This document shows, in pieces, positions 36,001 to 46,869 of a DNA stretch of 64,000 nucleotides (position 1 is its first letter; every line of letters begins with the position of its first letter). Under the pieces are notes generated by a model, which was given only the letters and a program-made list of their open reading frames with translations, searched no databases and was not told the origin of the DNA. Origin of the DNA: Volvariella volvacea V23 (taxonomy: Eukaryota; Basidiomycota; Agaricomycetes; Agaricales; Pluteaceae); contig KB722748.1 in the NCBI GenBank assembly GCA_000349905.1, forward strand, positions 735,319 to 799,318, written 5' to 3'. The position numbers and the translations under genes were made by a program.

Positions 36001-38329
36001 ATGAATGCCGAAGCGCCTGCTCTAAAGTACTGGATTGCTGCGGAAGGAATTGTAAATCTACTTGTGGCAGATGTCAGACATTGAATACACCACGCGAAGA
36101 TGGAATAACTGTCAGAACCAAGCATCAGCAACACCCATGCAACAAACTGCGTTATTGTGCTCATCTGTGTCCGAACCCGTGCAGTCCAAATCACCAATGC
36201 GCCACTACTTGCAAGGAACGATGCCGGCAAGAGTGTGTGCATACCCGCTGTGAAAATCACTGTTCGACCCCATGTGCGCCATGCATGGAGCCGTGTACAT
36301 GGTATGAGAAAATGTCGCTCTTATTCATCCGCTTTTTAACATCAATATTAGGGCTTGCGCGCACCACCAGTGTCCTGTGCCTTGCGGTTCGGTAAGGTTA
36401 ATCACGATTCCGTGAGGACGATTGACGCTGACCGTGCGTAGGTGTGTGCCAGGCTTCCCTGTGACCGGCGTTGTGAAAATATATTAAAGTGTAATCATCA
36501 ATGCCCATCTGGTAAGGCCGTTTCTCCCTCTCAAACACCCCTTTTTCATTCCCTGGTGCCTTCCTAGTGTGTGGAGAAGACTGTAGCATCCAGAAATGCC
36601 CAATCTGTGCCTCGCCAGATGAGAAGAACCAGATCGTCGACTTCGTTATGCAACGCACATTGGCAGAAGTAGCTGAGACTGCTCCAGAGGAGGGCGACAT
36701 CCTGGTCACCTTACCTAAATGTCGCCATGTCTTCACAATGGAGACCTTGGATGGTCACTGTGGCATCAATGACTGGTATATTCGTCGAGAATCAGATGGG
36801 AAGTGGGTCGACCTTCAGACACCAGAAGGAAACCAATTAGGTTCCCGTAAACCGCCTGTTTGTCCCACTTGTCGCACGGCTATTACATCACCCCGATACG
36901 GACGCATATTCAAGGCGGCAGATCTTCAGATATTGGAGCAGAATGTCATTGCACGTATGGTGCAGCAACTTGAAAAGCTTCGTAATGCTATCAATGGAAT
37001 TTCCAAGGAGACTAAGATCAACGAAGTTAAGGATGCGATTAGGCGGCTTGACTTATCCACCGAGGAGAAATCGCCCGATCAACCGCCCGCTCAGGCCAAC
37101 GCCCGTGAATCTGCTCTAGCATCAACCCGTCAGACGCCCATTCCACTCGACCATCTCATGCCAGACAACAATCGGCTATTTATAATCTCTTCACAAGTCG
37201 CGACTGTTTGGAAGAAGTTGGTGACGCCAATTACACAAGCCTACGCGAGTGCTACGAAAATAGGAAATCTGCGATCCGCACATATACATGCCTGGGAGGC
37301 TGCGTATACGCGTCTTTTCGAGCAGGAAATGGATCTCGCGAGCATGGACCCATTGAGAGCCCCGAGGAACCCCCATGAATACGCACTTCGGATGGCACGG
37401 ATGAAAGTTGGACTCCCTAGACCTCGTGCAGACCAACGCTATTTGGTCGAGGCATTTTGGATTAGCATAGACATCCGGTTTATGCTATCAGACCTCGTAC
37501 TCGCATTACTCGAAGCAACCGATGGCAAGGGTGATGCATTCCCAATTTTGGAGAGAGAAAGCATAGGTATTTTTGGAGCGTTTGTTCTCTCAAGTTGTCA
37601 AGATGACGCACGGCGGGCTTATGAAATCGCTCAAGCCTCCAATGCTCGCAGGCAGATGACAACGTCTGTCTTAATTCAACTCCGCGCTAAATTGGAGGCT
37701 TTCCGCTTTGACCTGGGGCTTTCGCGTATCGTCAAGGCTTACTGGACCTCACGCGAGTCGCTACTACAACGCGCAGTGCAAGATGAGGCTGATACGGTGA
37801 GGACGATATTACTGACGGTTCAGGAGCACCAAACCGCTCGTCAAGAGGATCTCAGAGACTGGCTTTCACCCAACTTCTATGACAAGGCTATTTTGGTCAG
37901 AAAGGAGTGGGAGAAGATCATTAAGAGTCTCCGGGAGGAGACCTTTTATGAGCCCGTGTCCCTCGATGAGAAATTGGCGATCGTCAATAGCCTGGGCTTC
38001 GGTGAGTACTGAACATCTCCAGATCACGGGCGAAGGAACTTACTATTCACTCTAGGCTACACAGGCCATTTCTATACGTGCCCCAACGGGCATGTCTACG
38101 TTATCGGTGAGGTAAATGCCATCAATTAATACCTACCCCTCATTCGAATGCTAATTGTAATTCACCCTAGTGTGGTGGAGCGATGCAAACTAGTAGATGC
38201 CCAGAGTGTGGAGCAACTGTCGGAGGTTCTAGTCACAGACTCACCCAGGGGAATAGGCGGGCAGAAGAGTTTGAGACGTTGCTCAGGCAAGCTGGGGCTC
38301 AGCGCAGCCCATGGGCGTGGGCTCAGTGA
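30047..38329 (+). CDS. ZNFX1/Hrr1-like SF1 helicase with CCCH, NFX1 and RZ fingers, copy C (intact)
   Basis: Intact paralogue, 2269 aa. Exons: 30047-30625, 30679-30696, 30746-30769, 30816-30929, 30987-31036, 31097-31267, 31321-31851, 31897-32745, 32805-32823, 32874-33560, 33614-33889, 33942-34022, 34076-34217, 34273-34414, 34472-34622, 34670-34707, 34756-34957, 35009-35053, 35100-35168, 35222-35240, 35294-35503, 35554-35612, 35668-35840, 35891-36301, 36352-36391, 36442-36511, 36568-38001, 38065-38111, 38171-38329 (6810 nt, in phase). CCCH fingers at C20-H38 and C102-H120; ZNFX1-type region to about 770 (HLDVQFRLLREEL); helicase: P-loop PPGTGK about 780, EEAGQ about 1147, GDPLQLRPT, DNYQGEEA, LSRAKEG about 1405; Cys-rich NFX1-type fingers about 1475-1730; RZ finger CPNGH..CGG..CPEC near the C-terminus. 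Animal ZNFX1 and fission-yeast Hrr1 act in RNA silencing and RNA sensing; RZ fingers in RNF213 support ubiquitin ligase activity. Role here is inferred. No transmembrane segment seen. Confidence 0.92.
32805..32823 (+). other. 19-nt micro-exon encoding the helicase P-loop (copy C)
   Basis: It encodes most of GPPGTGK and is flanked by introns of 59 and 50 bp. The equivalents are 6655-6673 in copy A and 23314-23332 in copy B, all exactly 19 nt. Skipping it would both shift the frame and delete the ATP-binding loop. Confidence 0.8.
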
Positions 38330-38933
38330 AACAGGACTTGCAGTAATAGCTGATTGCGACGTTCGAACCCATCATCGCTTGTTTAGTATGCATGTATATC
38401 CTGATAGCAATTGCCAAGTATTAGAACATGTCGACCCTGTGGCCTCGACCCTGCATCGAGCTTTAATGGCTAGGGGGAGTTGTTCGGTCAAATTGTTGGA
38501 GAATGCCTGGGATATCCAGAACGTTGCCTAACCCCGCTGGCAACCTGGAGGGGAGTTGGTAAGCCTGTTTGCGACCGGCGTCCTTATATTCACTATTTTC
38601 TGGAGAGGTCTTCCACCCTTGCTCTAGACATTCCTCAGCCTCGTTGACCCTACCAAGGTCCATTGATTTCTCCCACTATGCCCGACGCATATGTCACAGG
38701 GCTCCTGCAAAAGACTTGCCATAAAACGATTCCTTTCTGACATGTAAAGAGCACCCTTGAGAAAAAAGTTGCACAGGTCGACGCTGGGATTTTGACAAAA
38801 TTTCTGGCAACGAGGAGGACCCTTTTTGGTTCGAGTGGGGTCTTGGAGGTCGAACAAAGTTATTGCGTTTTGTAACTGTTCCCCTCCCCCTTTTCCCTCG
38901 TGTTGCTGGCTCCATCGCGGTCAAGTCCTCACC
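38330..38933. other. Intergenic region downstream of helicase copy C
   Basis: About 600 bp; no supported gene. It must contain the helicase terminator and the promoter of the next gene; a CT-rich stretch at about 38880-38900 precedes that gene's start. Confidence 0.4.
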
Positions 38934-40514
38934 ATGTCCACCCCAGGCCAAGCTAGGAGAATGGTCGTTGTTGATGATAATGATCCAAGCATAAGCTATG
39001 AAGGGGGTGCATGGACACTTGTAGAGGACTCGTTCTCGCAGCTTGGAAATGCGGGGTCAACCCACTTGGCAACACAACACCGGTCCAATGTGACTGGGTC
39101 TATTGCAGCATTTAGGTTTCAAGGTGAGTGTTATTTTGGTTTATGTCCGTGCGTTAAAGGGTTTTAAATAGCGTGTAATGGCTGTACTTGACTGATTTCT
39201 AATCGCAGGGGATGCGGTGGAGGTTTATGGAACGTCGAATTTGGAGTTTAGTGAGGATGGGAATGAGCAGGATCCAACTTGGGAATGTTTGGTTGACGGA
39301 AGGGATATCAGGGTTTCGGCGCCTTCGAGGAGAGGCGTAAATAATTGGCTTCTTTGTGAATTTCAGGACATCGAGATGGGTGAGCATGAGTTGAGGGTTA
39401 ACGTTACCAGCAGCAGAGGGCAACCATTTTGGTTGGACTATATCGTATACTCGCCCGAAGTCGATGCGAAGCTGGAAAATGCGACGGTTCGGATTGTTGA
39501 CGGTGATCCTGGGATCATCTATCATAGTGGGGGAGATGGGGATTGGCAAGTGAGAGATGCTATGCACGTTGCCCAATCGCCTGGATCAAGTATGAAACTC
39601 AACTTCGAGGGTGAGTGTCAAGTGCTGTCCAAATGCCATCTCGTTCTCACTGGAGCGCCTTAGGGGAGTCAATTCGTTGGTTCGGTCAGATTCGAAGAGA
39701 TGCACCGAGAGACAATGCCGCAGCAACCTATTCAATTGACGGAGGTCGTCCCGTTTCGTTTAATGTTAGCAATCCCGGCGCTCCTGGCAACCTCTTTAAT
39801 TATGTTTACTTCGAAGCCGATGGCATTCAAAGAGGCTCACATACCTTGGAGGTCATCTACGAAGGTGGTGAAGGAGAATCCCCTGCCCCTCTCACATTGG
39901 ATTACTTGTTTATTACAGGCTGGGACGGCCCGGTTGGAGGGAACATCCCAGCTGTCCTACCTTCCTCTTCGCCCCAGTACCCCACGCCATCACCCACTTC
40001 TATGGTTGCTGAAGATGAGACGCCGATGCAGTGGGATTCTATGACGCTATCTCCTGGACAGATCGCTGGAATCATTCTGGGCACCATTGGCGCAATGTTC
40101 TTGTTGGTGGTGCTGTGTTCCAAATTGCTGCGAACGTATAAGCATCGCAAACAACCCAAGAAACCACCGCCTCGAGGACAAGTCCTGAAGAACGCCATCA
40201 GCGCTCCGGTGGGCAACCCAGTTTCAGGAGCCTTTGGTTACCCGGGACTGGATCCGAATACTGCAAGCAGCTTATCTAGGTCGTCTCAACACCTCATAGG
40301 TATTTTGACGCCCAACGATACGTACTCGTCCTACTCTGCCCAGTCCACGCCAACTTTGGTTGTACCCCCAACCGACAAGTCACTCCATAAAAAGCGATCT
40401 TTCATTGCGACACCATCACCCGACCCTACAGTGCAACACGCCTCAGCGTTGACTTTGACACAAAACGTGTATACCTCGACGGAGGACGTCGAAGATCCCC
40501 TGGGACGCATCTAG
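38934..40514 (+). CDS. Single-pass membrane protein with tandem beta-sandwich ectodomain, copy 1
   Basis: Three exons (38934-39123, 39209-39610, 39664-40514) give 480 aa. Two repeated domains each start with a V.D.DP.I.Y..G.W pattern and contain an IEVYGT-like or IRWFGQ strand at the exon junction, then DG, a short N..LC strand and H.L.V or HTLEVIY, ending LDY(I/L). This resembles the galactose-binding/jelly-roll ectodomains common in Agaricomycete membrane proteins. A Pro/Ser-rich linker leads to one transmembrane helix (IAGIILGTIGAMFLLVVLC) followed by a basic stop-transfer (KHRKQPKK) and a long Ser/Thr-rich cytosolic tail. No signal peptide is visible. Ligand unknown. It is tandem with a paralogue at 40989 with the same intron positions. 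Confidence 0.78.
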
Positions 40515-40988
40515 TTTACACCAGAACCTCCGAGTGGACGGGACCGTACTCCCTCCGTGGGCTGGAGCCCAACCTTATAAACGTATATCTCTCCTTTTCG
40601 TATTTTGATGCCTCCCATTGGCAGGACGGCACCAGGCACATTCGTTCTTGCATAGATCCATTCCTTTAGATATAGCTTTAGCCACTTGAACTGTCCTTAC
40701 CACTGCGATGTCTGTCCTTTTGTTGTCTGTAGAAGTGTAGCTGAAACGTTATGGGCTGAATTTCGGCTGTGTGGCGACAATAAGGCACGCAGGTGTCTGC
40801 CACTGCACTGCACAGCGTCCAAAAATATCCGCGCATCAGCAAGGGACGAGGGGATGATGAATTCATTGATGATCACCGTCCCGCCCGTAGCACAGCTCTA
40901 TTTAGCTGCAATGCACCTGCAGGCTGTTTTCTCTTGTACAAATCCTAGCGCCTATTGTTAGCCCTCATTATCTCCCTCATTCCTCGCC
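40515..40988. other. Short intergenic region between the two membrane-protein paralogues
   Basis: About 470 bp; nothing coding seen. It holds the promoter of the second paralogue; CTATTTA at about 40898 is the only TATA-like motif, about 90 bp upstream of the ATG. Confidence 0.35.
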
Positions 40989-42096
40989 ATGTTTGACCCC
41001 TTCCGCATCGTTGTCGACGACAGAGACAGCCTCATCACCTACACTGGCCAATGGTCACAATATAACGGGGCGATGTCTGAAGTGGGAAACAATGGGGACG
41101 TCTATCTGTCGACGCAGCACTACACTAGCAGTACTGGTGCATCGCTAACATATCCTTTCATCGGTAAGTCGCTGATCATAGAAATCCTCCACGCTCGCAT
41201 CTTGAACGTTTCCAAGGCACCTCCATCGAAGTGTACGGCACAGTAAACGTCTCGACGACCGTCAATACCACTGATCCAGATTGGGAGTGCTATGTCGATG
41301 GCGAAAAGCGAGAGCGCACGAACTACACCGAGATCCCCCAAAACAACTACCTTCTCTGCGACATAGATGATCTCTCGCCAGGCGAGCATCGGCTACTCCT
41401 CAATGTCACGAGTAGCGGTCGGCCGTTCTGGCTGGATTCGCTCCGCTACACCCCGGCACGCGACAATGCTGTGGAGTCGCCAACGGTACAAGTAAGCAAC
41501 ACGGTGTTCGCGATGGACTTTGATAAGTCGTGGGTGAGGAGGGGGTTGTCCAAGTACACACAGACCAAGGGTGGTGCATATCAGTACGCGTTTATTGGTG
41601 CGTCGTACTCGAGATCCTCATTTCTCTCCGCTTATCGTTGAGCTTGATAGGCTCTACGATAGCATGGTACGGCTCCTTGCTACCATATCTCGGCAATGCC
41701 TCCTCCGAAGCAACCTACTCGATTGACGGTGGAGAACCCGTCAAGTTCAATCTTTCTATGCCCGCCGGTGCCAACCTATCGCAATTCAACCAGAAATTCT
41801 TCTGGGTCTCAGATCTCGCCACGCGTGCCCACACTTTGCAGGTCGTTTACCAGGGCTCTGAAGGGCAACTGCCGTTAACCTTGGACTACCTCTTGATCGG
41901 GGACTTTTCATTCACATCCGCATCGTCGCCGTGGGCATCTCGACCAGAACTTGCAAGAAATGTTCTCATCGCCATCATTGTTGTTGGGTCACTGACCGGT
42001 CTCTTCTTACTCGGCCTCGCAATCTTTTTATGGATAAAGCGGCGCAAGAATCTTGAAACTGTAGAGGAGGAAAGAAAACAGCTCCTCGCTGGGTGA
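40989..42096 (+). CDS. Single-pass membrane protein with tandem beta-sandwich ectodomain, copy 2
   Basis: Three exons (40989-41163, 41217-41597, 41651-42096) give 333 aa. Same two-domain ectodomain as the gene before it (RIVVDDRDSLITYTGQW; SIEVYGT; DGEKRE; PFWLDSLRYTP; TIAWYGS; LTLDYLLIG). One transmembrane helix (NVLIAIIVVGSLTGLFLLGL) is followed by a basic cluster (WIKRRKN) and a very short tail. It differs from copy 1 mainly by lacking the long cytosolic tail. Several N-x-S/T sites lie in the ectodomain. Both introns fall at the same places as in copy 1, supporting tandem duplication. Function unknown. Confidence 0.8.
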
Positions 42097-43881
42097 CATC
42101 GCACTTCTGGCGTCCAATTGACGAGATTTTTGACTGCTCATTGGGAGGGGCTGTATATCGGACTTTGTTTTATATATGGGATTCGCATTGTATACCTGGT
42201 GGCATCCCTCCCCCACCGTTCCCTGTTGTCATCTGATCATATTCCATGTTATCAAGTAGACTCTCATATCCTGGCTGTGTACCGTTGGTCATCATTGGCG
42301 CATCTCAGCACATGTACAGTAACTCGTGTTCACATGAGACTCGGAGTCATTGACATGACCAAAGGACACAATCATCTTTGTCGTGTACTTATATATATCG
42401 TCATCGGATACTCGAACCTCAGCCAGTCTAAAAGACGAGTCTGCTTATCCCATTCCTACTTATACCATGCTGTTGTACAATCCCAACCTGAATGAGCCAC
42501 ATGACTTTACGAATGACTTGGTAGTACGAGCGCGCATACAGCGTCCTCAAGGCCAACACTCATAGTAAAGCCACTTGAAATTGGGGTGTGTTACGAGCTC
42601 AGGCTCTGCCTTCAGGACACCCGATAAATAGCATCGCTGTGGCGGTCTGTATAAGCGGGCGTACTAAGACTACCTCCCAAAAGAGATGGATCCTGAGACT
42701 GACTGTGCCACAAACAGATATCCAAGTCGTTTTGCAACTGAAGGACTCACAATTATTTCCTGCCTCTTCGTTCGTCTATAAAAGACGCTAAATTTTGTGT
42801 GCATGACAGTCTAGACTATAGGATGATCCCGACGGACACAGATATGGCGCGTGATAGCATGCTACAAGGACAACGGTAATTCTATCGATGGTAAGGGATT
42901 CCAAAATCCACTTGGTTCTCTTTTGTAGCTTGAATACAACTTGGTTGGTGAGATATTTGCTGAGCATATTCCAAAGGCGAAGAGCTGGAGCAGGCTCAAA
43001 TTTCAATCTTCTTCGGGATTCCCTGATGAGATTTAGCTCCATTGCGATGCGAGCTGAGATCTTCAAGTCAAAGCAGAGAGCCCGTCACTTGGACCATATG
43101 CGAACTTGTAAATGGGCGATAAAATCTGTTCCTGATGTTGCCCAGGTTCGAGGGATCAGGTCGTCCTATGGCGGGCCATGAGTACTTGAGTATGTATAGG
43201 GTAGGTTGTAAGTGCTATAAATATATGAATTAGGTTTGACGATGTTTACAATCACTGGCAAGATAACCGTAGGAACGTACGCATGCAGGGAGTCGTTGAA
43301 GCCCTGAAAGCATCTATTGACCTACTCGCTGAGACCAGATGGCGTGGCGGTTTTGAGCGGCTCGCTTTTGCTGCGTGCCGGCGAATTACCACACCTCCAG
43401 CCTGAGCATTGGTGTGTCTGAACTCGTGTCCTCAAATACCTAATCGCTTGTATGGAATCCTTATATAATCAGTTTTGTCCTCTTTTTACGTGTAGGAGGA
43501 TGGAATGGGATTGCGTGGTGGAGCGAGTATCCTCAAGAGGAAGATAAACGCGACCCTGCCGCAACCGAAAGACCCATCACCGTAAAAGACGCTGGCGACG
43601 GCCGCTGGAAATGACATACCAAAGGGCAGATTTCAAGTTCCCTTGCCCTTACACCTGGGTAGGCCGGTCCTCGCTAGGACGAATATAGTATGCGAGCACC
43701 TTCCACTAGATGCGTGCGGCATCATTCGTTGTGTAAGTAGGACATCTGTTTTTCGTAATAAGCGATGCCTGAGTGCTGGTGGTCTGCGTACAGGTGTTCA
43801 AGATGTGGTCAAGGCGCTGTCCACCCTATCTCGGTATCTGGTTAAAGCTCATATAGCTCTTTCTTTCAGTTTGTTGCGACG
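42097..43881. other. Intergenic region containing a P450 fragment
   Basis: About 1.8 kb with no intact gene. It holds a TATA motif (CTATAAAAG, about 42776-42784), the P450 fragment at 42939-43250, and an unassigned stretch upstream of the intact P450. Confidence 0.45.
42939..43250 (+). pseudogene. Cytochrome P450 fragment with internal deletion
   Basis: 42939-43030 matches 44765-44890 of the neighbouring P450, including its exon-intron boundary (GCTGGAGCAGGCTC, encoding AGAGS). From about 43068 the similarity jumps to 45760-45940 (CACTTGGACC.TATGCGAACTTG and the downstream intron). About 870 bp of the gene are missing between the two parts, so the fragment has lost the I-helix and ExxR region. 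No open frame runs across it. It is a decayed duplicate of the gene at 43882. Confidence 0.7.
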
Positions 43882-46177
43882 ATGATCACCCCCATTATCG
43901 CTGTCACTTTTTCTCTAATCTGGCTTGTAGTCAGCTACTTGAATGCAAGGAAATCGAGTCTCAAAAAAGTACCTGGCCCACCATTAATATCATGGATCTA
44001 TGGTATCGATCCTGTTCGCTTCACGTTGCGACATCGCTAAAGCTCTGCGCCTAAGGGCACATGGAAGATATACTCCTAACGGTCCCGTATGGGGTCAAAG
44101 ATGTAGAATGGCATAAGAGATATGGTCCCGTTTATCGCATCTCTGGTGGACTTGGGGTGCGGATCTCGATTATTGACTTCTCTGCATATTGACCTTCTCC
44201 GCCTTGTAGGAAGACCGCCTGGTCATCTCTGACCCAGTCGCTTTGAAAAGTATCATTTCGGATATTCACACCTGGGTCAAACCCCCTGCCTTGCAAATGG
44301 CCAATAGGGCGGTAGTTGGGGATCACAGCGTGATTGCTTCTTTTGGTGAGACCCATAGTCTACTTCACTAGAAGCAGTCGGGGTTAGTATCTTTCCATAG
44401 GGGACAACCACCGCCGAATTCGTGCAGCAATGAACCCCCTGTTCTCCGTTCGGCGAATCAGGGCTTTGGCAGACGTTCTCAGGAAAGTATCACTCGAAGT
44501 GAGTGACGTCAATTATTACAACTACGTTGTGTGTAAACGCTGTCCCCGATTAGATTGCCGATTCTTGGGAACAAAAGATCCAGTCCTCTGGTGATGCCTT
44601 TAATGTTTTACCAGAAATTCATACTGCTACCTTACGAGCGGTGGGCGAAGGTAAGGTAGTGCTCTTGGATGACTGATGGGGGACTAAGACACCCTTTCTG
44701 CGTATAGGTATCATTGGGTTTGATTTTAGCTCACACGAAGAATTTGCTCGAGGGTACCGTAATCTTCTGTAAGTTGAATGCGATTTCGGTCGGGGAGAGA
44801 TTTGCTAATCACACTTCTCAAGGCGAAATGCTGGAGCAGGCTCGAAATCTAGTCTCCTTCGAGATGCTCTGATGAGGTTTATTCCTGATTGGCTAGTGCC
44901 TGTGCTCTTCAAAATAGCAATTGGGCCACTTAAACTGGTGTTGAGGCAGCGTCAAATTGCCGATGACATTGCTACTAGCCTTCTATCCGAGCGCACAGCT
45001 GCTGCCAAGCATGCAAAGCTAGACGACGAAAAAGATCTGGTCGCAGCTCTATGTCGGTATCATCTTTTTGTGTTCTATACAATCCCTTATGGAAGTGTTC
45101 TGTACATAGTGAATATTAATGGCCAACTCCCACCATCCAGTCGCCTTTCGGAGGATGAGATTGTTGGTCAGTTTGGTACTATGAACCTTGCTGGAGAGGA
45201 TACGACGGTGGGTTCCCAGATTGATGTGTGGCGACAAGGGTCTCATTCCGTGCAACTCCTAGGCGAATACCCTGGCTTGGTCACTCTATGAACTTGCCAA
45301 AAATCCCCAGTACCAAGAACGGATCAGACAAGAATTCAATGCTATTAATGCAAATGATCTGAATAGGAACCCGTCTTTATACGATCAATTGCCCTTTCTC
45401 AATGCATTTATCAAGGTCTGAGTCATCCCACAGTTTCGTTCTTCTGCGATATGCTGACTATATGCGCCCTTGCAGGAGGTTTTAAGGTTCCATTGTGTAG
45501 TCCCCCAAACCACTCGCGCTGCTAGCCGCGATTGCGTGATCCCACTTCTCAACCCGTTGAAACTTGAGGATGGGAGCGTGGTCAATGAGGTCGCGGTGCC
45601 CAAAGGAACAGTTGTGACTATGTCGATATCTGGCTATAACTGGTACATCCTTATCCCTTACTGACTATGAGAGCTTTTGACACTGACTGCGTGCCATAGC
45701 TCTACCGCGATATGGGGTCCAGACGCTGAGGTCTTTAGGCCATCCCGGTGGTTGGATGACAGTCAAGTGGAGAGGTCATCGCTTGGACCGTATGCGAACT
45801 TGTGAGTAATCTACTCCGTCTGTCCTTAGTCTTGATTCAGTTTCGAGGAAATCAGGATGACCTTCTATGGGGGACCGCGAGTATGCATAGGGTAAGCCGT
45901 AACTTTTATACGTGAATATGAGCGCGTGTTCACCAGATTGATGATCGACCTTAGTTGGCGCTTCGCGTATGCATCTTTCCGCCTATCTAATCTTCCTCTT
46001 ACTGACACATGTTACAGAGTACTAGAACAGCAAGTGTCTATCACAGAGTTATTGCGCAGATTCTCGTTGGAGCTTCCTCAACCTGACACTGTCAGGTCTT
46101 CGTTTCGGTTGACTCTTGTAACAGCCAATCTGGATGGGGACCCAGAGTTACGCCTCAAGCTTAAGCGGTTGGCCTAG
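43882..46177 (+). CDS. Cytochrome P450 monooxygenase, 14 exons
   Basis: Exons: 43882-44002, 44056-44156, 44210-44345, 44401-44498, 44554-44650, 44708-44768, 44823-45052, 45110-45207, 45263-45415, 45476-45642, 45700-45801, 45856-45891, 45955-45966, 46018-46177 (1572 nt, 523 aa, in phase). N-terminal membrane anchor (IIAVTFSLIWLVVSYL), hinge KKVPGPPLISW, I-helix AGEDTT, ExxR in KEVLRFH, and heme loop FYGGPRVCIG matching FxxGxRxCxG, then WRFAVLE. Exon 13 is a 12-nt micro-exon encoding the WRF after the heme loop. All catalytic motifs are present, so this copy should be functional; substrate unknown. A partial duplicate with a large deletion lies about 0.7 kb upstream. Downstream, the copper-fist gene converges on it. 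Confidence 0.88.
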
Positions 46178-46869
46178 GGGGCTGCGAAGTTGTATCGTGT
46201 TCAGACGACTTTCCATAATGGACCATGAACTCTTTATTTCGATTCCGCATTCAGCATCGCTTATGTGTTATTACAGTCCAGTTTGTTCGTCCGAGTAGTC
46301 GAGCACTTCTTCCTGTTTCCTGATTTGATGTAGATTATTAAAAATCCAGATGAGCGAAGAAGGATGAACCATGTCCCTTTCGTGTAATGCATTGAAGGAA
46401 ACTATCAGCGTGGGCAATGACTTTGAGTCTATGATGAATTGCGTACCCCAATTCCGTTAGGCATTTTCAGCAACACTCCTCGGGGCTGAATTTCGGTAGC
46501 TATGATGGAATTGAAACCTCAGTGATACATTCGCTGCCACATGTTGAGATGCTGGGTGTGGGTTGACTACAAGGCATGTACATATATAGTAGGCAATGCG
46601 AACACGAGACACTTGGAGGCAGCGAACCTTGCAAAAATCTAAAGCCAAGCGCCGTCGGACAAATGAGTCACAGCCTTATCTATTAGCTGGCACGGCCAAA
46701 AAATTCATCTTATTTCATCACATAAAAGTACAATCACTTCAATTCACAGAAGGCAAAAGCAGTAAGAGGGAAGCATAGTAGAAACCGAGAGAAAATCAGT
46801 CGTATACGAAGCAAACTGTCAAGACAAATCAAGAAACAGAAGGCAAAAATAAAATGACAAGGCAAGTAA
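46178..46869. other. Convergent intergenic region
   Basis: About 690 bp between the convergent 3' ends of the P450 and the copper-fist gene. AT-rich with A runs on the right side; it should hold both terminators. No gene seen. Confidence 0.4.
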
